A stretch of 6,376 nucleotides of DNA from an uncultured bacterium (lineage in GTDB: Bacteria; Bacillota_A; Clostridia; Oscillospirales; Oscillospiraceae). Below the pieces are notes generated by a model. That model saw only the letters and a list, made by a program, of their open reading frames with translations, made no database searches and was not told where the DNA came from. Positions 1 to 4,955 of the stretch are shown in pieces (position 1 is the stretch's first letter; each line of letters opens with the position of its first letter). The stretch covers positions 1-6,376 of the forward strand of contig CAMEHJ010000069.1 of assembly GCA_945917385.1 (NCBI GenBank), given 5' to 3'. The translations under genes and the position numbers were made by a program.

Positions 1-28
1 CCCGCCGGGTCGCCCCGGCTATGCTGGG

Positions 29-57
29 ATATTAACACTTTGGTCTTCTGAAGTCAA
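29..57 (-). promoter_or_regulatory. Candidate leftward promoter
   Basis: On the minus strand TTGACT (57-52, five of six matches to the -35 consensus) is followed by a 17-base spacer and TAATAT (34-29, four of six matches to the -10 consensus). It would start transcription near base 22, heading off the left edge directly into a GC-rich hairpin at 4-19. It would make the upstream region divergent. The -10 match is modest and the gene it would serve is not in the window, so this is tentative. Confidence 0.35.
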
Positions 58-106
58 TACCGTTTTCACACTTATTTCGACACCGGAGTTCGTATGATAT
101 GCAAAA

Positions 107-123
107 AATATGATAATCATATT
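107..123. repeat. 17-bp AT-rich palindrome (possible operator)
   Basis: The arms AATATGAT (107-114) and ATCATATT (116-123) are perfect inverted copies around a single A. A second TATGAT lies at 93-98. An AT-only palindrome of this size between two outward-facing promoters could be an operator, but such symmetry also arises by chance in AT-rich DNA. No known regulator box is recognised. Confidence 0.4.
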
Positions 124-126
124 CAA

Positions 127-147
127 TGTTTTTTCACTGTTTTTCAC
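127..147. repeat. Tandem TGTTTTT(T)CAC elements
   Basis: TGTTTTTTCAC (127-137) is followed directly by TGTTTTTCAC (138-147), so the two CAC ends lie 10 bp apart, about one helical turn. A shorter relative, GTTTTCACA, lies at 62-70 just upstream of the candidate leftward promoter. This could be a pair of protein-binding half-sites or simple T-tract similarity. Confidence 0.35.
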
Positions 148-195
148 ATATAAAAATCGCCCTCCCGTGCGGTGTCCGGCCTCATATCCGCGCAA

Positions 196-219
196 TATTG
201 CATTTAAATAAATGCAATA
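196..219. repeat. 11-bp perfect inverted repeat with 2-base centre
   Basis: TATTGCATTTA (196-206) and TAAATGCAATA (209-219) are exact inverted copies separated by AA. A third copy of the core, TAAATGCAAT, recurs at 251-260, exactly 42 bp after its match at 209-218. A smaller palindrome, GCAATATTGC (192-201), overlaps the left arm. The arms lie about 100-125 bp upstream of the -35 of the rightward promoter, a reasonable place for an activator or a DNA-bending protein. As RNA it would be a weak AU hairpin, and a terminator for an upstream plus-strand gene is a less likely reading. Confidence 0.5.
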
Positions 220-320
220 ATTCCTGTTTTTCTATATAGTTTCAAAATTATAAATGCAATGTCTATATTTTTTCGGCAATTTGCAACTTTTGCCTGCCGA
301 TTTATCGTCACTATCGTGAA

Positions 321-350
321 TTGACCGCCGGCTTTGCATGATGTTACAAT
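321..350 (+). promoter_or_regulatory. Sigma-A-type extended -10 promoter for the oxidoreductase operon
   Basis: TTGACC (321-326, five of six matches) is followed by an 18-base spacer and TACAAT (345-350, five of six matches). The TG of an extended -10 element sits at 342-343, one base before the hexamer. Transcription would start near 357, giving a leader of about 27 bases that carries the AGGAG ribosome site (372-376) seven bases before the ATG at 384. It is the only good promoter seen ahead of the five-gene operon. Confidence 0.7.
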
Positions 351-383
351 GTTAATGGAATAAAAGCGTACAGGAGCGGAAAG

Positions 384-1085
384 ATGAAGAAAGTCTATGT
401 TCTTATAGGCAACTACGGCAGCGGCAAGAGTGAGCTTGCGCTGAACTTTGCGTTCAAGGCGGCGGAGACGGGACGGACGGAGCTGCTTGACCTCGATATG
501 GTAAACACATACTTCCGCCTGACCGAGCGCGGAAACATGACGCGCATGAAGGAGATACGCCTTGTGTCCCCGAACTACGCCTGCTCCGGCGTGGAGACGC
601 TGTCCCTGCCGGCGGAGGTCGCGTCCGCGTTTGCAATGGATTGGGACACCGTCGTTTTCGACGTCGGCGGCGATGCCGTCGGCTCCACGGCGCTCGGCCG
701 CTACCATCAGGATTTCATGGAGCTTGAGGAAGGCTCCCTTGAGGTTCTCAACGTCATCAACACCCGCCGCCCTCTCGCCGGCACGGTTGAGAAGATCGTC
801 AGACTTCAGGAGGATATGCAGCGCCACTCCCGCCTGACGATCACCGGCATGATAAACAATACCAATCTCGCCACCGCCACAACTCCCGCCGATTTGCGCG
901 ACGGGTATGAGATAATAAAACAGGTGTCGGAGATTACCGGCGTCCCCGTGAAGTACACCTCCGGCAAAAAGGAGATGCTGGACGTGTTTCTCGCGGAGGG
1001 GCACGATGCGAAATACATCGGCACTCCCCTCGTGATAGACACCTATATGCAGCGCGACTGGGATAGCTGGGTAAAGAGCTTGTAA
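384..1085 (+). CDS. MinD/ParA-like P-loop ATPase of the oxidoreductase operon
   Basis: This 233-residue soluble protein has a Walker A motif GNYGSGKS at residues 9-16, an acidic LLDLDMVNTYFR segment (34-45) and a Walker B-like VVFDVGGD strand (90-97). NTRRP (126-130) and NNTN (158-161) resemble the base-contacting loops of SIMIBI-class NTPases. It lacks the ParA deviant lysine early in the P-loop, so it is not a standard partition protein. I recognise it as a family often found next to ferredoxin-dependent 2-oxoacid oxidoreductases in anaerobes, with no function that I know to be established. It leads the operon behind a clear promoter, and a 42-bp gap without a credible terminator separates it from the ferredoxin gene. 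A role in assembly, cluster delivery or activation of the enzyme is inference only. AGGAG at 372-376 supports the start. Confidence 0.85.
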   Translation: MKKVYVLIGNYGSGKSELALNFAFKAAETGRTELLDLDMVNTYFRLTERGNMTRMKEIRLVSPNYACSGVETLSLPAEVASAFAMDWDTVVFDVGGDAVGSTALGRYHQDFMELEEGSLEVLNVINTRRPLAGTVEKIVRLQEDMQRHSRLTITGMINNTNLATATTPADLRDGYEIIKQVSEITGVPVKYTSGKKEMLDVFLAEGHDAKYIGTPLVIDTYMQRDWDSWVKSL

Positions 1086-1127
1086 GAAAACAATTTTTCA
1101 AATATTTAAGAAAAGAGGTAATCAGCC

Positions 1128-1337
1128 ATGGTAAAGGTGACAATTAACGAGCTTGTCTGCAAAGGCTGCGCACTCTGCGTCAGAGCTTGCCCCAAGAACG
1201 TCCTCGCCCTTTCCAAAACGAAACTCAACGCAAAAGGCTACCACCCCTCAGAGGTAGTCAGGCCGGAGGAGTGCATCGCATGCGCCTCCTGCGCACGCAC
1301 ATGCCCCGATGTGGCCATCAGCATTGTGAAGGATTAA
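1128..1337 (+). CDS. 2-oxoacid:ferredoxin oxidoreductase delta subunit, 2[4Fe-4S] ferredoxin
   Basis: This 69-residue protein is essentially a bacterial two-cluster ferredoxin. Cluster motifs are C11-x2-C14-x2-C17-x3-C21-P and C49-x2-C52-x2-C55-x3-C59-P. As in classical ferredoxins, the last Cys of each motif is likely to ligate the other cluster. In four-subunit 2-oxoacid oxidoreductases the delta subunit carries electrons from the cluster near the thiamine cofactor to external ferredoxin, and placement directly before the alpha subunit gene fits that role. GAGGT at 1115-1119, eight bases from the ATG, supports the start. The TAA stop overlaps the ribosome site of the next gene, suggesting translational coupling. 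It would be called VorD or KorD depending on the substrate, which this subunit does not reveal. Confidence 0.93.
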   Translation: MVKVTINELVCKGCALCVRACPKNVLALSKTKLNAKGYHPSEVVRPEECIACASCARTCPDVAISIVKD

Positions 1338-1350
1338 GGAGGAAAAGAAA

Positions 1351-2424
1351 ATGGCATTGACTCTTATGAAGGGCAGCGAAGCAATCGCGGAGGCCGCCAT
1401 TCGCGCGGGCGCCCGTTTCTTCTTCGGCTACCCGATCACTCCCCAGACAGAGATTCCCGAATACATGGCCGCGCGTATGCCCGAGGTCGGAGGCTGCTTC
1501 CTCCAGGCCGAGAGCGAGGTTGCGGCGATCAACATGGTTTACGGCGCTGCCGGCACCGGCGCGCGCGTCATCACCTCCTCCTCCAGCCCCGGCGTCAGCC
1601 TCAAGCAGGAGGGCATCTCCTACTGTGCCGGCGCACAGCTTCCCTGCGTCATTCTGAACGTCATGCGCGGCGGCCCCGGTCTCGGCAGTATTCAGGCCTC
1701 TCAGGGCGACTACTTCCAGGCGACCAAGGGCGGCGGCAACGGCGACTACCACCTTCTGACCTACGCCCCCTCCTCCATACAGGAGGCCATTGATCTGCTC
1801 ATGATAGCCTATGACAAGGCCGAGCAGTACAGAATCCCCGTCATGTTCCTTGCCGACGGCATCATGGCACAGATGATGGAGCCTGTTGAAATGCCCGAAA
1901 TGGTTGACTTCAAGGTTGACCCCGAGAAGAAGCCCTGGGCGGCAACCGGCTGGAAGCCGGGCGACGACCCCGCAAAGCGCGCCGTCATCAACTCCCTGTT
2001 CATCAACACCGAAGAGCTTACCGAGCATAACCTCAAGCTTCAGGCGATCTACCGTGAGGTCGAGAAAAACGAGGTCATGTACGAGACCTATATGACCGAG
2101 GATGCCGATATCATCATCACCGCCTTCGGCACCGTTGCGCGTATCGCCAAGTCCGCCATCCATGACCTGCGCGAGCAGGGCATCAAGGTCGGTCTTTTCC
2201 GTCCCATCACCGTATGGCCCTACCCGTACGAGGCTCTCAAGACCGCATCCGCGAACGCGAAAGCGCTCCTTGACGTTGAGTGCAACGAAGGCCAGATGCT
2301 TGAGGACGTCAAGCTTGCCGTCAACGGCGCAAAGCCCGTTGAGTATTTCGGTCACTGCGGCAGCCTGATGCCCAGCTCCGATGAAATCAAGGCAAAGATC
2401 CTCGAAATGAAGGAGGGTATTTAA
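1351..2424 (+). CDS. 2-oxoacid:ferredoxin oxidoreductase alpha subunit (VorB-type)
   Basis: This 357-residue subunit carries the pyrimidine-binding domain of the thiamine diphosphate enzyme (about 1-185) and a transketolase C-terminal-like domain (about 245-345). The signature YPITPQTE lies at residues 27-34, followed by a conserved region with QAESEVAAINMVYGAAGTGAR. GGPGLGSIQASQGDY (107-121) resembles proteins named 3-methyl-2-oxobutanoate dehydrogenase subunit VorB. The assembled enzyme converts a 2-oxoacid plus CoA to acyl-CoA and CO2, passing electrons to ferredoxin. 2-oxoisovalerate and other branched-chain acids are the likeliest substrates, but 2-oxoglutarate (KorA) cannot be excluded from sequence. 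Some databases call this chain VorA and others VorB. A strong AGGAGG at 1337-1342, eight bases before the ATG, overlaps the previous stop. The next gene begins at the base after this stop codon. Confidence 0.93.
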   Translation: MALTLMKGSEAIAEAAIRAGARFFFGYPITPQTEIPEYMAARMPEVGGCFLQAESEVAAINMVYGAAGTGARVITSSSSPGVSLKQEGISYCAGAQLPCVILNVMRGGPGLGSIQASQGDYFQATKGGGNGDYHLLTYAPSSIQEAIDLLMIAYDKAEQYRIPVMFLADGIMAQMMEPVEMPEMVDFKVDPEKKPWAATGWKPGDDPAKRAVINSLFINTEELTEHNLKLQAIYREVEKNEVMYETYMTEDADIIITAFGTVARIAKSAIHDLREQGIKVGLFRPITVWPYPYEALKTASANAKALLDVECNEGQMLEDVKLAVNGAKPVEYFGHCGSLMPSSDEIKAKILEMKEGI

Positions 2425-3168
2425 ATGTCCGTAGTATTTGAGAAAACTCCTTATCTTACCGATAAGCCCTTTCACTACTGCCCCGGCTGCAACCACGGTA
2501 TCATCCACCGTCTCGTTGCCGAGTGCCTTGAGGAGAGCGGCATGGGCGGCAACATCGTCGGCGTCGCGCCTGTCGGCTGCTCCGTTTTCGCTTACGATTA
2601 CTTCAATGTAGATATGTTTGAGGCGGCACACGGCCGCGCCCCTGCCGTCGCAACCGGCATCAAGCGCGCAAAGCCCGACTCTCTGGTGTTCACCTATCAG
2701 GGCGACGGCGACCTTGCCTCCATCGGCACGGCAGAGATCGTCCACGCCGCACACCGCGGTGAGAAGTTCGTCACCATCTTCGTCAACAACGCCATTTACG
2801 GTATGACCGGCGGCCAGATGGCGCCGACAACGCTTGTCGGCCAGAAGACCACCACCTCCCCCAACGGCCGTGACGAGGCTTGGTGCGGCGCACCCATCAA
2901 GATGTCCGAGATGCTCTCCGAGGTTCCCGGCGCCTACTACATTGAGCGCTGCGCGGTCAACACCACTGCGAACATTATCAAGACAAAAAAGGCTATCAAG
3001 AAGGCGTTCCAGTATCAGATGGAGGGCAAGGGCTTCTGTATGATCGAGGTTCTTTCCACCTGCCCCACCAACTGGGGCCTCAGCCCTGTTGAGGCGCTGA
3101 AGTGGCTTGAAGAGAACATGATCCCTTACTATCCTCTCGGTGTCTATAAAGATAAGGGGGCAAAGTAA
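2425..3168 (+). CDS. 2-oxoacid:ferredoxin oxidoreductase beta subunit, thiamine diphosphate binding
   Basis: This 247-residue subunit binds the diphosphate end of the cofactor. The thiamine diphosphate motif starts at GDGD (93-96) and ends at NN (121-122), the usual spacing of just under 30 residues. Four cysteines match the ligands of the single [4Fe-4S] cluster known in two-subunit archaeal relatives: C19 and C22 in YCPGCNHG, C52 in VGCS, and C213 in STCPTNW. The subunit therefore looks catalytically complete. Its ATG directly follows the alpha stop codon with no gap, and AGGAGGG (2411-2417) lies inside the end of the alpha gene, so the two are probably translationally coupled and made in equal amounts. 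The substrate is not fixed by sequence. It belongs to the same VorA/KorB-type family as its neighbours' subunits. Confidence 0.94.
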   Translation: MSVVFEKTPYLTDKPFHYCPGCNHGIIHRLVAECLEESGMGGNIVGVAPVGCSVFAYDYFNVDMFEAAHGRAPAVATGIKRAKPDSLVFTYQGDGDLASIGTAEIVHAAHRGEKFVTIFVNNAIYGMTGGQMAPTTLVGQKTTTSPNGRDEAWCGAPIKMSEMLSEVPGAYYIERCAVNTTANIIKTKKAIKKAFQYQMEGKGFCMIEVLSTCPTNWGLSPVEALKWLEENMIPYYPLGVYKDKGAK

Positions 3169-3170
3169 TT

Positions 3171-3707
3171 ATGACGAAAGAGTTCATTTTTGCAGGCTTC
3201 GGCGGTCAGGGTATGCTGCTCATAGGCAAGTTCCTTGCCATGGCGTGCATGCTGGACGGAAAACACGTTTCGTGGCTGCCCTCCTACGGTCCCGAAATGC
3301 GCGGCGGCACAGCGAACTGCTCGGTCATCATCAGTGACGAGGACGTTGCCTCCCCGATGGTTGACATGGCGGACGTCATCGTTGCCATGAACCTGCCCTC
3401 CCTCGACAAGTTTGAGAATAAGGTCAGACCGGGCGGGCTGCTCATCGTCAACAGCTCCATCATTGACCGCAAGGTAGAGCGCACCGACATCGACGTTGTA
3501 TACTGCAACGCCATGCACATTGCGGAGGAGGTCAATAACCCCAAGGGCGCGAACGTCGCTATCCTCGGCGCGCTGATGGGCAAGGCTCCCATCGTGTCTC
3601 TTGACAAGATGATGGAAGCAATCAAGATTGAGCTTGGCGAGAAGAAGCTCAGATTCCTTGAGGGCAACAAGGCCGCTCTCATGGCAGGTATGGAGTCCGT
3701 AAAGTAA
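3171..3707 (+). CDS. 2-oxoacid:ferredoxin oxidoreductase gamma subunit
   Basis: This 178-residue protein is the gamma subunit or domain of pyruvate/2-oxoacid:ferredoxin oxidoreductases. It opens with a Rossmann-like strand and the glycine loop GFGGQG (9-14). The conserved block SYGPEMRGGTANCSV (38-52) follows, a family hallmark. In the known families this domain contributes to binding coenzyme A and to quaternary assembly. It starts two bases after the beta stop codon with AAGGGGG (3154-3160) as ribosome site, a little farther from the ATG than in the other genes. It ends the operon, and a strong hairpin follows its stop by 15 bases. Its length is normal for a stand-alone gamma chain (roughly 180 residues), and all subunits of a delta-alpha-beta-gamma enzyme are therefore present. 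Confidence 0.93.
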   Translation: MTKEFIFAGFGGQGMLLIGKFLAMACMLDGKHVSWLPSYGPEMRGGTANCSVIISDEDVASPMVDMADVIVAMNLPSLDKFENKVRPGGLLIVNSSIIDRKVERTDIDVVYCNAMHIAEEVNNPKGANVAILGALMGKAPIVSLDKMMEAIKIELGEKKLRFLEGNKAALMAGMESVK

Positions 3708-3722
3708 ACAGACTCATAAGCC

Positions 3723-3758
3723 AAAACTCCCCCGAATCGTCTGATTCGGGGGAGTTTT
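3723..3758 (+). terminator. Rho-independent terminator of the oxidoreductase operon, probably bidirectional
   Basis: The arms at 3723-3738 and 3743-3758 are perfect 16-bp inverted copies around a GTCT loop, with a GC-rich centre, AAAA at the left foot and TTTT at the right. Because A and T tracts flank the stem, transcripts from either side end in U. It lies 15 bases after the gamma stop codon. The U run is only four bases, but the stem is very strong. Confidence 0.88.
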
Positions 3759-3787
3759 GAGACTGTCGAAAGATTTTAAGCGTTGTA

Positions 3788-3813
3788 AAAGCCCGCCGGG
3801 TCCGGCGGGCTTT
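3788..3813 (-). terminator. Rho-independent terminator of the yidC-jag-acpP genes
   Basis: GCCCGCCGG (3791-3799) and CCGGCGGGC (3802-3810) are perfect inverted copies, extended by AAA/TTT on the flanks to 12 paired positions around a very short centre (realistically a four-base GGTC loop). Read on the minus strand it ends in TTTT. It begins 18 bases after the acpP stop codon, so leftward transcripts meet it before the second hairpin at 3723-3758. Confidence 0.85.
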
Positions 3814-3831
3814 CGGTCTTTGGTATGTTGA

Positions 3832-4059
3832 TTACTGAACCTTCTCAAGATACTCAACGATGCGGCGGACAGTGACAAGCTGGGCAGCGTCCTCGTCGTT
3901 GATGGAGATGCCGTACATATCCTCAAGGGACATGATAAGCTCAACAACGTCCAGTGAGTCGGCGCCGAGATCGTCGATGAGGTTTGTGTCCATTGTGATG
4001 GCTTCGGCATCCATCTCAAACTGCTCCGCAAGAGCCTTCTGAACATTTTCAAATATCAT
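3832..4059 (-). CDS. acpP: Acyl carrier protein
   Basis: This 75-residue acidic protein has the acyl carrier signature LGADSLDVVELIMSLED, with Ser35 in DSLD as the 4'-phosphopantetheine attachment site. It is the usual length for a type II fatty-acid synthesis carrier, and it would work in the cytoplasm holding growing acyl chains. I chose the ATG at 4059 because AGGAGGA (4067-4073) lies seven bases upstream and the family begins at this point; an in-frame ATG at 4122 would add 21 residues unlike the family and overlap jag. The gene lies 53 bp after jag on the same strand and ends just before a terminator. No strong promoter is visible in that gap, so it is probably cotranscribed with jag. 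Fatty-acid genes (fabD, fabG, fabF) are not present in the window, although acpP often sits with them. Confidence 0.95.
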   Translation of the reverse strand: MIFENVQKALAEQFEMDAEAITMDTNLIDDLGADSLDVVELIMSLEDMYGISINDEDAAQLVTVRRIVEYLEKVQ

Positions 4060-4112
4060 TACTGTTTCCTCCTGTACGCAGGGCGTATAAAGTTGATTAA
4101 TGATGACTGAAC

Positions 4113-4871
4113 TTATGCCCACTCTCTGCTCTTGGGCTTGCTGCCGGTCTGCTCAGGCTTGACGTAGGAGACGACCACGCGGCGGTTCGGTTCAACGCCG
4201 GTCGAGCTGGTGGTGACACCCTCGTAGTTCTGAAGGGCAGAGTGGATCACATGGCGCTCGTAAGAGTTCATCGGCTCAAGTGCCATGCTGCGCTTGTACT
4301 TGATGGCTTTCTCCGCCATCTTCTCGGCAAGCTTGGTGAGAGATTCCTCTCTCTTGCTGCGGTAGGCCTCGGCATCGACGCTGATGTGGGTGTGCTTGTC
4401 GCTGCCGCGGTTTATGACATAGTTCGTAAGGTGCTGTATAGCGTCGAGCGTTTCGCCGCGGCGGCCGATTATAGCGCCCATGCCGCTGCCGGTGAGGTTA
4501 ACGTTGATGCCGCCGTTGTCTCTGGCGGAAATCTCAATATTCGCCTTGACGCCCATGCGCTCAAGCAGACCCGTGAGGAACCTGCGGATCTCGGCATACT
4601 CTTCGCACTCGTCTATGACTGCCTCGTCAGCGGGCGCGGCAGCGGGGGCATCTTCGGCCTTGGGCGCGGCGGGGACCTCCGCCGGAGCCTCGTCCGGTGC
4701 CTCATAGCTCACGCGGACGACCGCGGGAGAAGCGCCGATACCGAGAAAACCGGACTTTGCGCGTTCGATTATCTCGACCGAAACATCGTCTCTGTCCATG
4801 CCGAGCTCACGGAGTGCGGCGTTGATGGCGTCGTCCTCGGTGCGGCCGGACTTTTCCAAAGTTTTTATCAT
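4113..4871 (-). CDS. jag: Jag/KhpB, KH and R3H domain RNA-binding protein
   Basis: This 252-residue protein has the three Jag parts. The Jag-N domain (about 1-57) includes the hallmark KSGFLGIG (39-46). A linker rich in Ala, Pro and Glu runs from about 58 to 88. A KH domain (about 92-168) follows with the nucleic-acid loop GRRG (136-139) in IIGRRGETLDAIQ, and an R3H domain lies near 195-240 with R206-x3-H210 in PMNSYERHVIH. Known relatives bind RNA, often with KhpA, and affect cell division and elongation in some Gram-positives; Jag is classically encoded next to the SpoIIIJ/YidC insertase, as here. AGGAG at 4883-4887 is 11 bases from the ATG, somewhat far. The linker and the short C-terminal tail are the least conserved-looking parts. 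An RNA target cannot be read from the sequence. Confidence 0.94.
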   Translation of the reverse strand: MIKTLEKSGRTEDDAINAALRELGMDRDDVSVEIIERAKSGFLGIGASPAVVRVSYEAPDEAPAEVPAAPKAEDAPAAAPADEAVIDECEEYAEIRRFLTGLLERMGVKANIEISARDNGGINVNLTGSGMGAIIGRRGETLDAIQHLTNYVINRGSDKHTHISVDAEAYRSKREESLTKLAEKMAEKAIKYKRSMALEPMNSYERHVIHSALQNYEGVTTSSTGVEPNRRVVVSYVKPEQTGSKPKSREWA

Positions 4872-4879
4872 ATTATCAT
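4868..4879 (-). promoter_or_regulatory. Possible three-codon leader ORF overlapping the jag start
   Basis: On the minus strand ATG-ATA-ATA-TGA (4879-4868) starts three bases after the AGGAG (4883-4887) and ends in a TGA that overlaps the jag ATG (4871-4869) as ATGA. The true jag start is 11 bases from that ribosome site. Ribosomes could start at the leader and reinitiate at jag, but three bases is a poor spacing for the leader ATG. It may be chance in an AT-rich start region. Confidence 0.2.
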
Positions 4880-4900
4880 TGTCTCCTGTTAATTCTTGCG

Positions 4901-4927
4901 CCGGTGCGCCGCGGTGCGATGCACCGG
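4901..4927 (-). other. GC-rich intercistronic hairpin between yidC and jag
   Basis: The 84-bp yidC-jag gap holds CCGGTGC (4901-4907) and GCACCGG (4921-4927), which can pair around a 13-base loop. CGGTGC (4912-4917) can instead pair with GCACCG (4921-4926) around a three-base loop. The two pairings share one strand and exclude each other. No T run follows in the direction of jag, so it is not a typical terminator. It could protect or process the yidC-jag message, or attenuate jag translation. Confidence 0.45.
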
Positions 4928-4955
4928 GGTTCTGTGCAAAAAAGGCTTCCGGCTG

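Larger units (their letters stand above)
1..383. other. AT-rich intergenic regulatory region
   Basis: I see no gene here. The only long open frame crossing it lies on the minus strand and continues far into the ATPase gene, as a frame shadow would. Base composition is clearly more AT-rich than the coding regions, apart from a GC-rich patch at 1-20 and another around 160-193. The region holds a rightward promoter, a weaker leftward candidate promoter, two palindromes (107-123 and 196-219), tandem TTTTTCAC elements (127-147) and repeated GCAAT motifs (192-280). Bases 4-9 and 14-19 can form a 6-bp GC-rich hairpin with a four-base loop, which may belong to a transcript running left off the window. 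Confidence 0.8.

Noticed and set aside
1..383. Riboswitch or T-box leader for the oxidoreductase operon
   Set aside because: The predicted transcript start near 357 leaves only about 27 bases of leader, too short, and no conserved riboswitch motif is visible farther upstream.
204..1004. 266-codon minus-strand open frame covering the promoter and the ATPase gene
   Set aside because: It overlaps an intact ATPase gene and its promoter and has no recognisable motifs.
1078..1098. TTGT/ACAA pairing followed by a T run between the ATPase and ferredoxin genes, as a terminator
   Set aside because: Only four AU pairs, too weak to terminate; the genes are better read as one operon.
1318..2754. 478-codon open frame on the minus strand opposite the alpha and beta subunit genes
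   Set aside because: It runs across the junction of two clearly real genes, has a Gly/Ala/Val/Leu-rich shadow composition, no recognisable domain and no convincing ribosome site. Codon bias of the real genes explains it.
4066..4112. Promoter for acpP in the jag-acpP gap
   Set aside because: The best pairs of hexamers (around TTCAGT and TTTATA on the minus strand) have poor matches or wrong spacing, so no separate promoter is claimed.
4060..4122. In-frame upstream ATG that would lengthen AcpP by 21 residues
   Set aside because: It overlaps the end of jag, does not resemble acyl carrier proteins, and the downstream ATG has a near-ideal AGGAGGA site.
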